Positions 1 to 6,598 of a stretch of DNA of 13,463 nucleotides are shown in pieces. The first letter of the stretch is position 1; each line of letters begins with the position of its first letter. Under the pieces are notes generated by a model. That model had not been told where the DNA came from, did not search any database, and worked only from the letters and a program-made list of their open reading frames with translations. A program made the position numbers and the translations under genes. The stretch is from Euryarchaeota archaeon UBA259 (GTDB lineage Archaea; Thermoplasmatota; Poseidoniia; Poseidoniales; Poseidoniaceae): assembly GCA_002506275.1 (NCBI GenBank), contig DAXG01000005.1, positions 1 to 13,463 on the forward strand. The letters are read 5' to 3'.

Positions 1-640
1 GAAGCACTCCGTCGAATGGTGGGGGAAGGGAAGAGGTGTATCTCGAATTATGCGCCGTACAGGTCAAAGCCGTGGTGCACAAAACCCGCACACACTTGGT
101 GGACGCCGAGCACACGGGCCTAAGGTCGAAAAGAACTGGGGACGAAAACTCAACTTGAAAGAACGCCGTCTTGCACGTAACTCGGCATTGACTGCAACGA
201 CATCAGTCGAAACAGTCAGTTCCCGAGGCCACCGTTTCTCTGAAGAAATTTCTCACCTTCCGATCGTTCTTGGTAACTACACTGAAGTCCGAGATGGAAA
301 GAGCGAAGAATTCAACATTGAATCGTTCAACCACGGTTCCGCTACTCGAAAGGTTCTCGCCATCTTCAACCAAATTGGTCTTGGAGATGACTTGATGCGT
401 GCTCGTGACGGTCGAAAGATTCGTGCGGGCAAGGCTACCATGCGTGGGCGTGTCCACAAGACTCCAAAGTCCGTACTTCTTGTCGTTAAGGAGAAGTCTG
501 GATTGGCACAAGCCGCTCGAAACCTTCCTGGTGTCGATGTGGTTGCAGCCCGTGACCTGTGCGCCGAAGATTTGGCGCCTGGTGGCGACATCGGTCGTTT
601 GACCGTCTTTACCAAAGATGCTGTGGAGGCACTTAACTGA
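1..640 (+). CDS. rpl4: Large-subunit ribosomal protein uL4 (L4), 5'-truncated by the window edge
   Basis: uL4 binds 23S rRNA domain I and lines the peptide exit tunnel with its extended loop. The reading frame is open from base 2, the first full codon, so the ATG at base 50 is internal. The 16 codons before it encode KHSVEWWGKGRGVSRI, which continues directly into the conserved RRTGQSRGAQNPHTLGGRRA segment of the tunnel loop. The archaeal signature (GGRRAHGPK, then NLKERRLARNSALTAT) follows, and the C-terminal Rossmann-like part includes VLLVVKEKSGLAQAARNLPGVDV. About 212 residues are visible. Archaeal uL4 is usually near 250, so roughly 40 residues lie upstream. The TGA stop (638-640) is part of the ribosome binding site of the next gene. 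rpl3 would be expected just upstream. Confidence 0.97.
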   Translation, partial: KHSVEWWGKGRGVSRIMRRTGQSRGAQNPHTLGGRRAHGPKVEKNWGRKLNLKERRLARNSALTATTSVETVSSRGHRFSEEISHLPIVLGNYTEVRDGKSEEFNIESFNHGSATRKVLAIFNQIGLGDDLMRARDGRKIRAGKATMRGRVHKTPKSVLLVVKEKSGLAQAARNLPGVDVVAARDLCAEDLAPGGDIGRLTVFTKDAVEALN

Positions 641-645
641 GGTGA
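638..645 (+). promoter_or_regulatory. Stop/SD fusion TGAGGTGA between uL4 and uL23
   Basis: The TGA stop of uL4 forms the first bases of a GAGGTGA Shine-Dalgarno sequence. Five bases then separate it from the ATG at 651, and this spacing fixes that start over the upstream in-frame TTG at 618. Confidence 0.85.
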
Positions 646-650
646 ACATC

Positions 651-908
651 ATGAACGCATACGACATTATCATTCAGCCTTGGTTGACCGAAAAATCGAT
701 GGAAGCTCGTACTACTGAGCAACGCCTCGAATTTATCGTCCACCGCAGTGCATCAAAGAGTCAAATCGCACGTGCGATTGAAACCATCTTCGAAGTCGAA
801 GTGGCGAAAGTCAACGTACGAAATTCAAAACACGGCAAGCACGCTTCCGTTAAGCTTGCCGAAGGTTACGACGCAGAAGACGCAGCAATGCGCTTGGGAG
901 CATTCTGA
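651..908 (+). CDS. rpl23: Large-subunit ribosomal protein uL23 (L23)
   Basis: uL23 binds 23S rRNA domain III at the polypeptide exit and is a docking site for SRP and the Sec translocon. The 85-residue product matches the usual archaeal length. Visible family features are the start region IIQPWLTEKSM, the central LEFIVHRSASKSQIARAIE, and the C-terminal half with VNVRNSKHGKHASVKLAEGYDAEDAAMRLG. The start at 651 is chosen because it lies five bases after GAGGTGA and gives the family N-terminus; an in-frame TTG at 618 would add 11 residues that overlap uL4. The stop at 906-908 is again fused to the SD of the following gene. Confidence 0.97.
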   Translation: MNAYDIIIQPWLTEKSMEARTTEQRLEFIVHRSASKSQIARAIETIFEVEVAKVNVRNSKHGKHASVKLAEGYDAEDAAMRLGAF

Positions 909-913
909 GGTGA
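906..913 (+). promoter_or_regulatory. Stop/SD fusion TGAGGTGA between uL23 and uL2
   Basis: The uL23 stop codon opens the GAGGTGA SD. The ATG of uL2 follows after six bases (920). Confidence 0.85.
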
Positions 914-919
914 TTTATC

Positions 920-1636
920 ATGGGTAAGAGAATACGTGCACAACGAAAAGGTTCCTCTCCACGATACCGTGTTGCAAGCCATCGGTTCCCAGGTGCGAAC
1001 CGCATGCCTCGCACTGAAGGTGTTGTTGGTGAAATTACAGAATTGCTACACAGCCCAGTTCACTCAGCTCCACTCGCTCGGATGAAGTTGCCAGACGGTG
1101 AATCCACACTTGTTGTGGCTACTGAAGGCCTCGCTGTCGGAGCAAGCGTCGCTATCGGCGACAATGCTGCACTCCGTCCGGGTAACATCACTTCACTCGC
1201 GAACATTCCTGAAGGAACTGCAATCAACAATCTTGAACTTCGTCCTGGAGACGGTGGCAAGGTTGCTCGTGCCGCTGGTAACTCGTGTTTCGTAGAAGCA
1301 CGAATCGGCGACAAGGTTCGAGTCCGAATGCCATCTGGATCACTCCGTGAACTTCCAGCAAAATGCCGTGCAACCATCGGTGTTCTTGCAGGTCACGGAC
1401 GAGATGAAATGCCACTGCGAACTGCAGGTGCTGCTTACTACAAGGCCAAGGCCCGTGGTAAGTTGTTCCCTCACGTCAGCGGTGTTGCAATGAACCCCGT
1501 GGACCACCCGCACGGTGGTGGAAACCACCAAGCTGTTCACGGTCCTAACTCGGTCGCTCGTGGCACCCCTCCAGGTGCTAAGGTCGGTCTGATTGCACCA
1601 AGCCGCACTGGACGAGGTCGCGGTAAGAAAATCTGA
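920..1636 (+). CDS. rpl2: Large-subunit ribosomal protein uL2 (L2)
   Basis: uL2 is a universal 23S rRNA-binding protein needed for subunit association and for shaping the peptidyl-transferase region. The 238 residues match the archaeal length. The basic N-terminus (MGKRIRAQRKG) leads into the OB-like and SH3-like barrels. The C-terminal signature VSGVAMNPVDHPHGGG sits at about residues 186-201 and is followed by APSRTGRGRGKKI. The third residue of the DHPHGGG block is His, as in bacterial uL2, whereas many archaeal and eukaryotic versions carry Phe there; this may be normal for the lineage. Start and spacing are unambiguous. Confidence 0.98.
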   Translation: MGKRIRAQRKGSSPRYRVASHRFPGANRMPRTEGVVGEITELLHSPVHSAPLARMKLPDGESTLVVATEGLAVGASVAIGDNAALRPGNITSLANIPEGTAINNLELRPGDGGKVARAAGNSCFVEARIGDKVRVRMPSGSLRELPAKCRATIGVLAGHGRDEMPLRTAGAAYYKAKARGKLFPHVSGVAMNPVDHPHGGGNHQAVHGPNSVARGTPPGAKVGLIAPSRTGRGRGKKI

Positions 1637-1641
1637 GGTGA
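1634..1641 (+). promoter_or_regulatory. Stop/SD fusion TGAGGTGA between uL2 and uS19
   Basis: The uL2 stop is embedded in the SD. Two out-of-frame ATGs (1641, 1644) lie between the SD and the true start at 1648, so spacing (six bases from GAGGTGA) selects the start. Confidence 0.8.
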
Positions 1642-1647
1642 TGATGT

Positions 1648-2145
1648 ATGGCACGTAAGAAGAAGAAGTCCTTTATGACCCCGAAAGCCAGCCGACGTAA
1701 GGCACGTAAGCGCCTTTCGACAACCACTGGCCGAGTGAAGAAAGAATTCACGTACCGTGGATACTCTGTTGAAGAGTTGTCCAATATGCCTCTCTTCCCA
1801 CCTGAAGATAACCCAGGCGCAGAATGTATTGCTACAATTCTCTCTGCTCGAGCACGCCGCTCGATGGTCCGAGGTTTCTCAGAAGAGAACGAACATTTCC
1901 TTCACCGTGTTCGACGTTCCAACGGCAAGACCGTTCGTACGCACCGCAGAGATATGCCAATCCTTCCAGAATTCGTCGGTAAGACCATCTCGGTCTACAG
2001 CGGACAAAACTTTGTCCCAGTCGATATCAAGCCGGAAATGATTGGTCATTACCTTGGTGAATTCGCTATTACCCGAAGAGGAGTCGCTCACAGCGGCCCT
2101 GGTGTCGGTGCAACACGTTCGTCGAAGCACGTGGCTCTCAAGTGA
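1648..2145 (+). CDS. rps19: Small-subunit ribosomal protein uS19 (S19)
   Basis: uS19 sits in the head of the 30S subunit and contacts the A-site finger bridge and uS13. The diagnostic part is residues 98-163: RTHRRDMPILPEFVGKTISV, YSGQNFVPVDIKPEMIGHYL, GEFAITRR and PGVGATRSSKHV. At 165 residues it is somewhat longer than the archaeal proteins I recall (about 130-150). The excess is a Lys/Arg-rich N-terminus (residues 1-32) and a looser segment around PLFPPEDNPGAECIAT before the conserved ARARRSMVRGF helix. The start at 1648 is the only ATG in frame at proper SD distance. The stop (2143-2145) lies inside the next ribosome binding site. Confidence 0.97.
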   Translation: MARKKKKSFMTPKASRRKARKRLSTTTGRVKKEFTYRGYSVEELSNMPLFPPEDNPGAECIATILSARARRSMVRGFSEENEHFLHRVRRSNGKTVRTHRRDMPILPEFVGKTISVYSGQNFVPVDIKPEMIGHYLGEFAITRRGVAHSGPGVGATRSSKHVALK

Positions 2146-2152
2146 GGTGTGA
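2143..2152 (+). promoter_or_regulatory. Stop/SD fusion TGAGGTGTGA between uS19 and uL22
   Basis: A variant of the linker, with GAGGTG followed by TGA. The uL22 ATG is at 2156. Confidence 0.75.
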
Positions 2153-2155
2153 TGT

Positions 2156-2749
2156 ATGGTAAAGACACAATTAGATCGCCGTTCAAAGCGCCGTCAAAAC
2201 CCACAAAAGGGTTACACACAATTACTTCAGGGCAGCCGATTGGCTACTGCTCGTGCAGTCAACATGGACATGCACGTGAAGCATTGTTTCGAAATCTGCC
2301 GATACGTCAAGAACATGAAGGCAGGAGAAGCTATTGCTTTCCTTAACGAAGTTCTCAAGATTGATTCAAACCGAGCAGATATCCGCCGCAAAGCAGCAGC
2401 AGTCCCCTTCCGTCTCGGAAGCGGCAACAAAAAGAAGCGACGCAGCGGTCCATCGATGGTCGGTCACCGCAAAGGGAAAATTGGCCCAGGTCGCTATCCT
2501 GTCAAGGGTTCCCGCGCAATCATCAAGTTGATTGAGAGCGCAATGGAAAATGCACGGCACCAATACGAAGATGTCGACCCTGAAGAAATGGAAATTACAC
2601 ACATCGCTGCACACCGTGGACAAATCCGTAAAGGATTCATTCCTCGTGCTCGCGGCCGAGCAACCCCTTCGAACCACTACCAAGTGAATCTCGAAATATT
2701 CCTTGAAGACTTTAGTGTTCAAGAGGACGAGTTGGAGGACGACTTCTGA
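2156..2749 (+). CDS. rpl22: Large-subunit ribosomal protein uL22 (L22)
   Basis: uL22 binds all domains of 23S rRNA and, with uL4, forms the exit-tunnel constriction. The core is visible as MHVKHCFEICRYVKNMKAGEAIAF (about 39-62), then GHRKGKIGPGRYPVKGSRAI (103-122) and the beta-hairpin plus C-terminal strand HIAAHRGQIRKGFIPRARGR through SNHYQVNLEIFLED (149-185). The product is 197 residues, longer than the roughly 150 of many archaea. The extra length is a basic N-terminus, a basic insert near residues 87-101 (RLGSGNKKKRRSGPS) and an acidic tail (SVQEDELEDDF). Confidence 0.97.
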   Translation: MVKTQLDRRSKRRQNPQKGYTQLLQGSRLATARAVNMDMHVKHCFEICRYVKNMKAGEAIAFLNEVLKIDSNRADIRRKAAAVPFRLGSGNKKKRRSGPSMVGHRKGKIGPGRYPVKGSRAIIKLIESAMENARHQYEDVDPEEMEITHIAAHRGQIRKGFIPRARGRATPSNHYQVNLEIFLEDFSVQEDELEDDF

Positions 2750-2754
2750 GGTGA
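2747..2754 (+). promoter_or_regulatory. Stop/SD fusion TGAGGTGA between uL22 and uS3
   Basis: Six bases separate GAGGTGA from the uS3 ATG at 2761. The in-frame TTG at 2755 touches the SD and is too close to serve as the start. Confidence 0.85.
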
Positions 2755-2760
2755 TTGATT

Positions 2761-3438
2761 ATGGCTGGTAAACAAAGTACTCTACGAACCATCGTAAACC
2801 GCAACGTTGAACGACTTCTCGTCAAGGAATTCTTGATGAAGAACACCAAAAACTCCGGTTTTGGTGACCTCGTGATTCGACGAACTCCACAAGGAACCGA
2901 AGTCACCGTTCACGCAGAACGTCCTGGTATGGTCATTGGCCGAAAAGGAAAAATCATCAATGAACTCCAAAAGAGACTTGATGAGGAATTCGCAATCGAA
3001 AACCCGAAGCTCAAAGTCGAAGAAATCGACCGCAAAGCTGCTACACTCAACGCTCAAGTTATGGCTGAGAAAATCTCATCCGCTCTTGAGCGTGGCTGGT
3101 ACTACCGACGTGCTGGAGCAAGTGCTGCTCAGAACATCATGGAATCCGGCGCTCGTGGTGTCATCGTTACCGTTGCAGGTAAACTGACTGGATCTCGAAA
3201 CCGAACCCAGAAGTTCATTCTTGGTCACGTGAAGTATTGCGGTGAAACTGCTCTACAACACATGGACAAGGGATACGCAGTTGCTGTTAAGAAACTCGGA
3301 ACAATTGGTGTGACCGTCGAAATCATGCGACCAGGAACCCGTCTACCTCACGAAATCAGTATCTTCTCTGAAGAAGAACTCCGTATTCGTGAAGAGCAGG
3401 CTGCTGCTGAAGCAGAAAAAGCGGAGGCGAGCGAATGA
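2761..3438 (+). CDS. rps3: Small-subunit ribosomal protein uS3 (S3)
   Basis: uS3 lies at the mRNA entry side of the 30S head. The type-II KH domain is clear: VIGRKGKIINELQKRL carries the GxxG-type loop at about residues 58-65. The C-terminal domain has ARGVIVTVAGKLTGSRNRTQ (131-150) and IMRPGTRLPHEISI (188-201), both archaeal-type. The protein is 225 residues and ends in an acidic, Ala/Glu-rich tail (about 204-225) of the kind common in archaeal and eukaryotic uS3. The ATG at 2761 is preferred over TTG at 2755 because of SD spacing. The stop overlaps the uL29 start in an ATGA arrangement (3435-3438), which points to coupled translation. Confidence 0.98.
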   Translation: MAGKQSTLRTIVNRNVERLLVKEFLMKNTKNSGFGDLVIRRTPQGTEVTVHAERPGMVIGRKGKIINELQKRLDEEFAIENPKLKVEEIDRKAATLNAQVMAEKISSALERGWYYRRAGASAAQNIMESGARGVIVTVAGKLTGSRNRTQKFILGHVKYCGETALQHMDKGYAVAVKKLGTIGVTVEIMRPGTRLPHEISIFSEEELRIREEQAAAEAEKAEASE

Positions 3439-3629
3439 GCTACGTTTCAAACCGTGAAATTGCTTCAATGAGCCAAGATGCTCGAGAATCTCGACTTCTC
3501 GAATTGCAAGAGGAATTGCTTCAACTTCGTGCTGAGAAAGCACTTGGTGGCACCCCTTCGAACATCGGAGCATACAAGGCAACTCGCCGAAGTATCGCTC
3601 GACTCAAAACCCATTTGAACACAAAGTGA
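3435..3629 (+). CDS. rpl29: Large-subunit ribosomal protein uL29 (L29)
   Basis: uL29 is a small two-helix protein next to the exit tunnel, beside uL23, and contributes to SRP and translocon docking. The 64-residue product shows the family pattern: NREIASMSQDARESRLLELQ, then LLQLRAEKALGG and IGAYKATRRSIARLKTHL near the C-terminus. The start ATG overlaps the uS3 stop by four bases. A purine-rich GAGGCGAGCGA inside the end of uS3 is the likely ribosome contact. Confidence 0.96.
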   Translation: MSYVSNREIASMSQDARESRLLELQEELLQLRAEKALGGTPSNIGAYKATRRSIARLKTHLNTK

Positions 3630-3651
3630 AACCCACAAGGAGAAGAAAACA

Positions 3652-3951
3652 ATGGCGGCTATCTGTAACATTTGTGGACTCCCAGATGAACTCTGCATTT
3701 GCCAAGAAATAGCCAAAGAACAACAACGAGCCATCATATCAACCGACCGACGACGCTATGGAAAAATCGTAACCAAGGTAGAAGGAATAGATGACTCAGC
3801 AATCGACATTAATCAACTCGCAAAATTACTCAAGAACAAATGTGCTGCAGGCGGAACAGTGAAAGGACGAACAATTGAACTTCAAGGCGATCACAAAAAG
3901 AAAGCAGCAGGTGTACTCAAAAACAACGGATTCAATGTGGAGGTGCGATAA
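3652..3951 (+). CDS. Translation initiation factor aIF1 (SUI1 family) with N-terminal zinc-ribbon motif
   Basis: aIF1/eIF1 binds the 30S P-site region and enforces start-codon and initiator-tRNA fidelity. The 99-residue product begins with a compact Cys cluster, CNICGLPDELCIC (residues 5-17, CxxC-x6-CxC), a known feature of archaeal SUI1 proteins. The SUI1 alpha/beta fold follows: DRRRYGKIVTKVEGID (32-47), the conserved basic KNKCAAGGTVKGRTIELQGD (61-80) and KKKAAGVLKNNGFNVEVR to the end. The start at 3652 follows AAGGAG (3637-3642) at a normal distance. Codon use differs from the flanking ribosomal protein genes: three ATA codons, and 8 of 11 Lys codons are AAA. It lies between uL29 and the RNase P subunit, a placement known in many euryarchaea. 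Confidence 0.95.
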   Translation: MAAICNICGLPDELCICQEIAKEQQRAIISTDRRRYGKIVTKVEGIDDSAIDINQLAKLLKNKCAAGGTVKGRTIELQGDHKKKAAGVLKNNGFNVEVR

Positions 3952-3952
3952 T

Positions 3953-4210
3953 ATGGATATGTATAACTCAACATGGATTGGTACGACATTGAACGTTGTA
4001 TCCTCGAACGACCCCACACTGGTCGGACGCTCCGGACAAGTCATTGACGAAACCAAGAACACATTGGTTTTGCTTGAAGGTGACCATTCAGTTACCTTTG
4101 GCAAGGCCGCAATCACATTCACCATTGATGACAGTGATGTCATCATTCAAGGCGCATTGGTGAGTCAGCGCCCAGAAGACAGAACTCACCGAAAATACAG
4201 GAAGGCCTGA
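3953..4210 (+). CDS. rnp1: Ribonuclease P protein component 1 (Rpp29/Pop4 family)
   Basis: This protein subunit of archaeal RNase P helps the catalytic RNA remove 5' leaders from pre-tRNAs, acting with Rpp21. The 85-residue Sm-like barrel is recognisable from WIGTTLNVVSSNDPTLVGRS, then GQVIDETKNTLVLLEG (28-43) and the terminal GALVSQRPEDRTHRKYRKA, which matches the family's RPEDR motif. The ATG at 3953 is chosen because GGAGGTG lies just upstream within the last codons of aIF1. ATG 3959, two codons on, is possible but more distant. An open frame reaches back to 3875, but it overlaps aIF1 and adds no family sequence. The gap to aIF1 is one base. This archaeal operon commonly carries the gene just before uS17. 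Confidence 0.93.
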   Translation: MDMYNSTWIGTTLNVVSSNDPTLVGRSGQVIDETKNTLVLLEGDHSVTFGKAAITFTIDDSDVIIQGALVSQRPEDRTHRKYRKA

Positions 4211-4214
4211 TACC

Positions 4215-4550
4215 ATGCGAGACATTGGAATTGATGTAAAAAACCCCACCGCTGAGTGGGACGGAGATGCAAACTGCCCGTTTTACGGTTCACTGCGCTT
4301 GCGCGGACAGGTGCTTGAAGGTACAGTTTCAGGTGTTGGCATGCAAAAGACAATCACCATCGAACGCCATAATGTTCGTTACATGGAAAAGTACGAACGA
4401 TTCGAAAAGCGTACCAGCGCTGTGTCTGCACACTTGCCGGCATGCATCGGCGAAGTCAGTGTTGGCGACTCTGTGAAAATCATGGAATGCCGCCCACTTT
4501 CTAAGACCATCTCGTTTTGCGTCATTGAACACACTGGAGGTGAAGCTTGA
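4215..4550 (+). CDS. rps17: Small-subunit ribosomal protein uS17 (S17)
   Basis: uS17 binds 16S rRNA h7/h11 early in 30S assembly. The OB-fold signature runs from FYGSLRLRGQVLEGTVSGVG (23-42) through MQKTITIERHNVRYMEKYER and FEKRTSAVSAHLPACI, ending with GDSVKIMECRPLSKTISFCVIE (84-105). The 111 residues and N-terminal VKNPTAEWDGDANCPFYG are typical of archaea. SD support is weak (GGAAGG at the end of the previous gene), but the ATG at 4215 is four bases after the previous stop and gives the right N-terminus. Its last codons contain GGAGGTGA, the ribosome binding site for uL14, and this dictates the C-terminal GGE. Confidence 0.97.
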   Translation: MRDIGIDVKNPTAEWDGDANCPFYGSLRLRGQVLEGTVSGVGMQKTITIERHNVRYMEKYERFEKRTSAVSAHLPACIGEVSVGDSVKIMECRPLSKTISFCVIEHTGGEA

Positions 4551-4948
4551 TGCGTGGAATTGCAGGTAAGCAAACCCGTGGTCTGCCAACCGCAGCACGT
4601 CTTCACGTCGCTGACAACACCGGTGCAAAGGTTGTTCAAATCATCAACATTCTCAAACTCGGAAACACCATTCGACGTTACCCTGCTGGTGGCGTTGGTG
4701 ACCTTGCTAAGGTCTCGGTCAAGAAGGGAACTCCTGAAACTCGACGACAAATGTTCAACGCAGTCATCATCCGACAACGCCGACCTTTCCGCCGAGTCGA
4801 TGGAACCTGGGTTCAATTCGAAGACAATGCTTGCGTCATCACGAATGAAAAGGGCGATGTTCAAGGATCGGATATCAAAGGACCAGTATCTCGTGAAGCA
4901 GCTGAACGCTGGCCACGTATTGCAGCCAATGCAAAACAAATTATTTGA
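4550..4948 (+). CDS. rpl14: Large-subunit ribosomal protein uL14 (L14)
   Basis: uL14 lies at the subunit interface (bridges B5/B8) and is the docking surface for anti-association factors such as aIF6. The 132-residue product contains TRGLPTAARLHVADNTGAKV near the N-terminus, then GGVGDLAKVSVKKGTPETRR, FNAVIIRQRRPFRRVDGTWV and ITNEKGDVQGSDIKGPVSRE before the final ERWPRIAANAKQII. All are family hallmarks. The ATG at 4550 shares its A with the TGA of uS17 (TGATG), and the strong GGAGGTGA at 4537-4544 precedes it. The adjacent TTG at 4547 is in frame, but it is not needed to explain the N-terminus. Confidence 0.98.
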   Translation: MRGIAGKQTRGLPTAARLHVADNTGAKVVQIINILKLGNTIRRYPAGGVGDLAKVSVKKGTPETRRQMFNAVIIRQRRPFRRVDGTWVQFEDNACVITNEKGDVQGSDIKGPVSREAAERWPRIAANAKQII

Positions 4949-4953
4949 GGTGA
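4946..4953 (+). promoter_or_regulatory. Stop/SD fusion TGAGGTGA between uL14 and uL24
   Basis: The uL14 stop is the start of GAGGTGA. The ATG of uL24 follows after four bases (4958). Confidence 0.85.
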
Positions 4954-4957
4954 GAAT

Positions 4958-5365
4958 ATGGTAAAAAGTATGAAACCAACCAAGCAACGAAAGGCACATT
5001 TCAACGCTCCTCTTCACGAGAAGCGAAAGCGAATTTCTGCCCGACTCCAACTCGACAAGCCAGATTCCCGATTCGATGGTGTCCGTACGGTCACTGTTCG
5101 TGTCGGTGACACAGTTCGTGTCATGCGTGGCGACCTTTCCAACGGTGGAAAGCGGCACGGTGGAAAGCGTGGTAACGACCCATTGACGGGTCCAGTCATT
5201 CGAATTGATTCAGAAAAGGGTCGCCTTTACATCGAAGGTGCCAAGGCCAGCAAGGCCGACAACAAAGAAGAAGCGGTCCCGGTCCATTCTTCCAATGTCG
5301 TTGTCGTCAAACTTGACGAAACGGACAAGTTGCGTGTTCAGCAACTAACCGGTAACAGGAGTTGA
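4958..5365 (+). CDS. rpl24: Large-subunit ribosomal protein uL24 (L24), with expanded KOW loop
   Basis: uL24 is an assembly-initiator protein of the large subunit near the exit tunnel. The archaeal N-terminus (KPTKQRKAHFNAPLHEKRKR, 6-25) precedes the KOW motif VRVGDTVRVMRGDLSNG (47-63). The second half carries RLYIEGAKASKADNKEEAVP and VHSSNVVVVKLDE (109-121). In place of the usual short GHEGKV-type turn of the KOW domain there is a longer Gly/Lys/Arg segment (residues 62-79) containing GGKRH and GGKRG in tandem, encoded by a 15-base duplication. Length is 135 residues, slightly above the archaeal norm of about 120. The stop (5363-5365) is five bases before the eS4 ATG. Confidence 0.96.
   Translation: MVKSMKPTKQRKAHFNAPLHEKRKRISARLQLDKPDSRFDGVRTVTVRVGDTVRVMRGDLSNGGKRHGGKRGNDPLTGPVIRIDSEKGRLYIEGAKASKADNKEEAVPVHSSNVVVVKLDETDKLRVQQLTGNRS
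5143..5172 (+). repeat. 15-base tandem duplication inside the uL24 KOW loop
   Basis: Two adjacent 15-base units (5143-5157 and 5158-5172) share their first 12 bases, CGGTGGAAAGCG, and differ only in the last three (GCA against TGG). In frame they encode GGKRH-GGKRG. The near identity at DNA level suggests a recent slippage duplication rather than an old loop. Confidence 0.8.
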
Positions 5366-5370
5366 AAAAT

Positions 5371-6072
5371 ATGGGAAGCAGTAACCACTTGAAGAGATTG
5401 GCTATGCCACGTAGCTGGCCTCTCCCTCGTAAGACCAGCATCTGGGTGACTCGCCCAACACCAGGCGCACATTCTCTTGAGTTGTGCATGCCGATTAGCC
5501 TCGTTATTCGAGATGTTCTTGGATACGCACGTTCAACCCGTGAAGTTCGTCACATCTTGCACAACGGTCATGCGTTGGTTGATGGTCGAGTTTGCAAAGA
5601 CGTTCGCCGTGGCGTTGGCCTCATGGACGTCCTTACCCTCGGAGATTCCCACTACCGATGTGTCCTTGACCACAACGGTCGCCTACGGTACAGAACCATT
5701 TCTGCTGAAGAAGCAGCATGGAAGGTTTGCCGTATTGAAGGAAAGAACACGATCAAGGGTGGCAAGACACAACTCAATCTTCACGATGGACGAAACATCA
5801 TTGTTGATGACGCATCTGAATATTCGACGGGCAGTTCTCTGAAAATCGCACTTCCGAGTCAAGAGATTGTTGAACATATCAAGTTCGTCGATGGCGTCCG
5901 CTGCTACCTTATCGGTGGTGCCCACGTTGGCGGATTTGCTAACATGAAGTCTTCAGAAATCAAGCGCTCCAGTATGCCAAACGAAGTTCTCTTCGAAGAT
6001 TTTGGTACAATCGCATCCAATGTATTCGCTGTTGGCGACTCAACTCTCCCCCACACTGAGGTGGTTGAATGA
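5371..6072 (+). CDS. rps4e: Small-subunit ribosomal protein eS4 (S4e)
   Basis: eS4 is a 30S protein found in archaea and eukaryotes but not bacteria. The 233-residue product has the conserved N-terminus SNHLKRLAMPRSWPLPRKTS, an S4-like RNA-binding domain (PISLVIRDVLGYARSTREVR through HILHNGHALVDGRV, 41-74), and the central domain with GLMDVLTL, NTIKGGKTQLNLHDGRNIIV (126-145) and LPSQEIVEHI. A KOW-like C-terminal segment (IGGAHVGGFANMKSSEIK) ends it. The ATG at 5371 is chosen from family alignment and a GGAG (5358-5361); the TTG at 5362 in frame lies inside the previous stop region. The last codons hold GAGGTGG, the SD for uL5, and the stop overlaps the uL5 start (ATGA). Confidence 0.97.
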   Translation: MGSSNHLKRLAMPRSWPLPRKTSIWVTRPTPGAHSLELCMPISLVIRDVLGYARSTREVRHILHNGHALVDGRVCKDVRRGVGLMDVLTLGDSHYRCVLDHNGRLRYRTISAEEAAWKVCRIEGKNTIKGGKTQLNLHDGRNIIVDDASEYSTGSSLKIALPSQEIVEHIKFVDGVRCYLIGGAHVGGFANMKSSEIKRSSMPNEVLFEDFGTIASNVFAVGDSTLPHTEVVE

Positions 6073-6596
6073 GTGACGCAGCAAATCCAATGTTCATGCC
6101 TCGCATCACCAAAGTGAGTGTTAACATCGGTGTTGGCGAAGGTGGAGAACGCCTTGTCAATGCAGAAAATGTTTTGCAACTCGTTACCGGTGTCAAGCCG
6201 CAACGTACCCTTGGTCGCATTCAAAACCGAGACCTGAAGGTTCGCCAAGGTGCTCCAATTGGTTGCAAAGCAACCATGCGAAATCAAGAAGTCATCAAGA
6301 AGTTCTTGACCGATGCTTTCTGGGTTCGTGAGAACATGATTCCAGCATGGAACTTTGACCGAGAGGGTAACCTTTCGTTCGGTGTTCGCGATTACACAGA
6401 TTTCCCAGGTCAAAAATACGACCCTGACATCGGAATTTTTGGAATGGACATCACCGTCGTTCTCGAACGACCAGGTCACCGAGTTAGCCGCCGCCGCCGT
6501 GCGAAAGGCAAGGTCGGAATGGGCCACAGATTAAACCCAGAAGAGTCACGAGCCTGGTTCACAGAGAACTTCGGCATCACCATCATGGAGGAATGA
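6069..6596 (+). CDS. rpl5: Large-subunit ribosomal protein uL5 (L5)
   Basis: uL5 binds 5S rRNA and contacts the P-site tRNA and the 30S head. The 175-residue sequence contains [20 protein letters not shown] (9-28), [20 protein letters not shown] (37-56), [10 protein letters not shown] (62-71), [20 protein letters not shown] (104-123) and [20 protein letters not shown] (124-143), all matching archaeal uL5. The start shares four bases with the eS4 stop (ATGA, 6069-6072), and GAGGTG lies at 6059-6064. GGAGG at the 3' end provides the SD for uS14 and encodes the C-terminal Met-Glu-Glu. Confidence 0.98.
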   Translation: MSDAANPMFMPRITKVSVNIGVGEGGERLVNAENVLQLVTGVKPQRTLGRIQNRDLKVRQGAPIGCKATMRNQEVIKKFLTDAFWVRENMIPAWNFDREGNLSFGVRDYTDFPGQKYDPDIGIFGMDITVVLERPGHRVSRRRRAKGKVGMGHRLNPEESRAWFTENFGITIMEE

Positions 6597-6598
6597 AA

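Noticed and set aside
3875..3952. Upstream ATG for the RNase P subunit
   Set aside because: The added residues lie inside aIF1 in another frame and do not match the family. A good SD precedes 3953.
4379..5158. Minus-strand open frame of 259 codons across uS17, uL14 and uL24
   Set aside because: It spans three confirmed genes on the opposite strand. It has no ribosome binding site or family signature that I can see.
5904..6527. Minus-strand open frame of 207 codons across eS4 and uL5
   Set aside because: It is a shadow of the conserved plus-strand genes; the translated sequence resembles no known protein.
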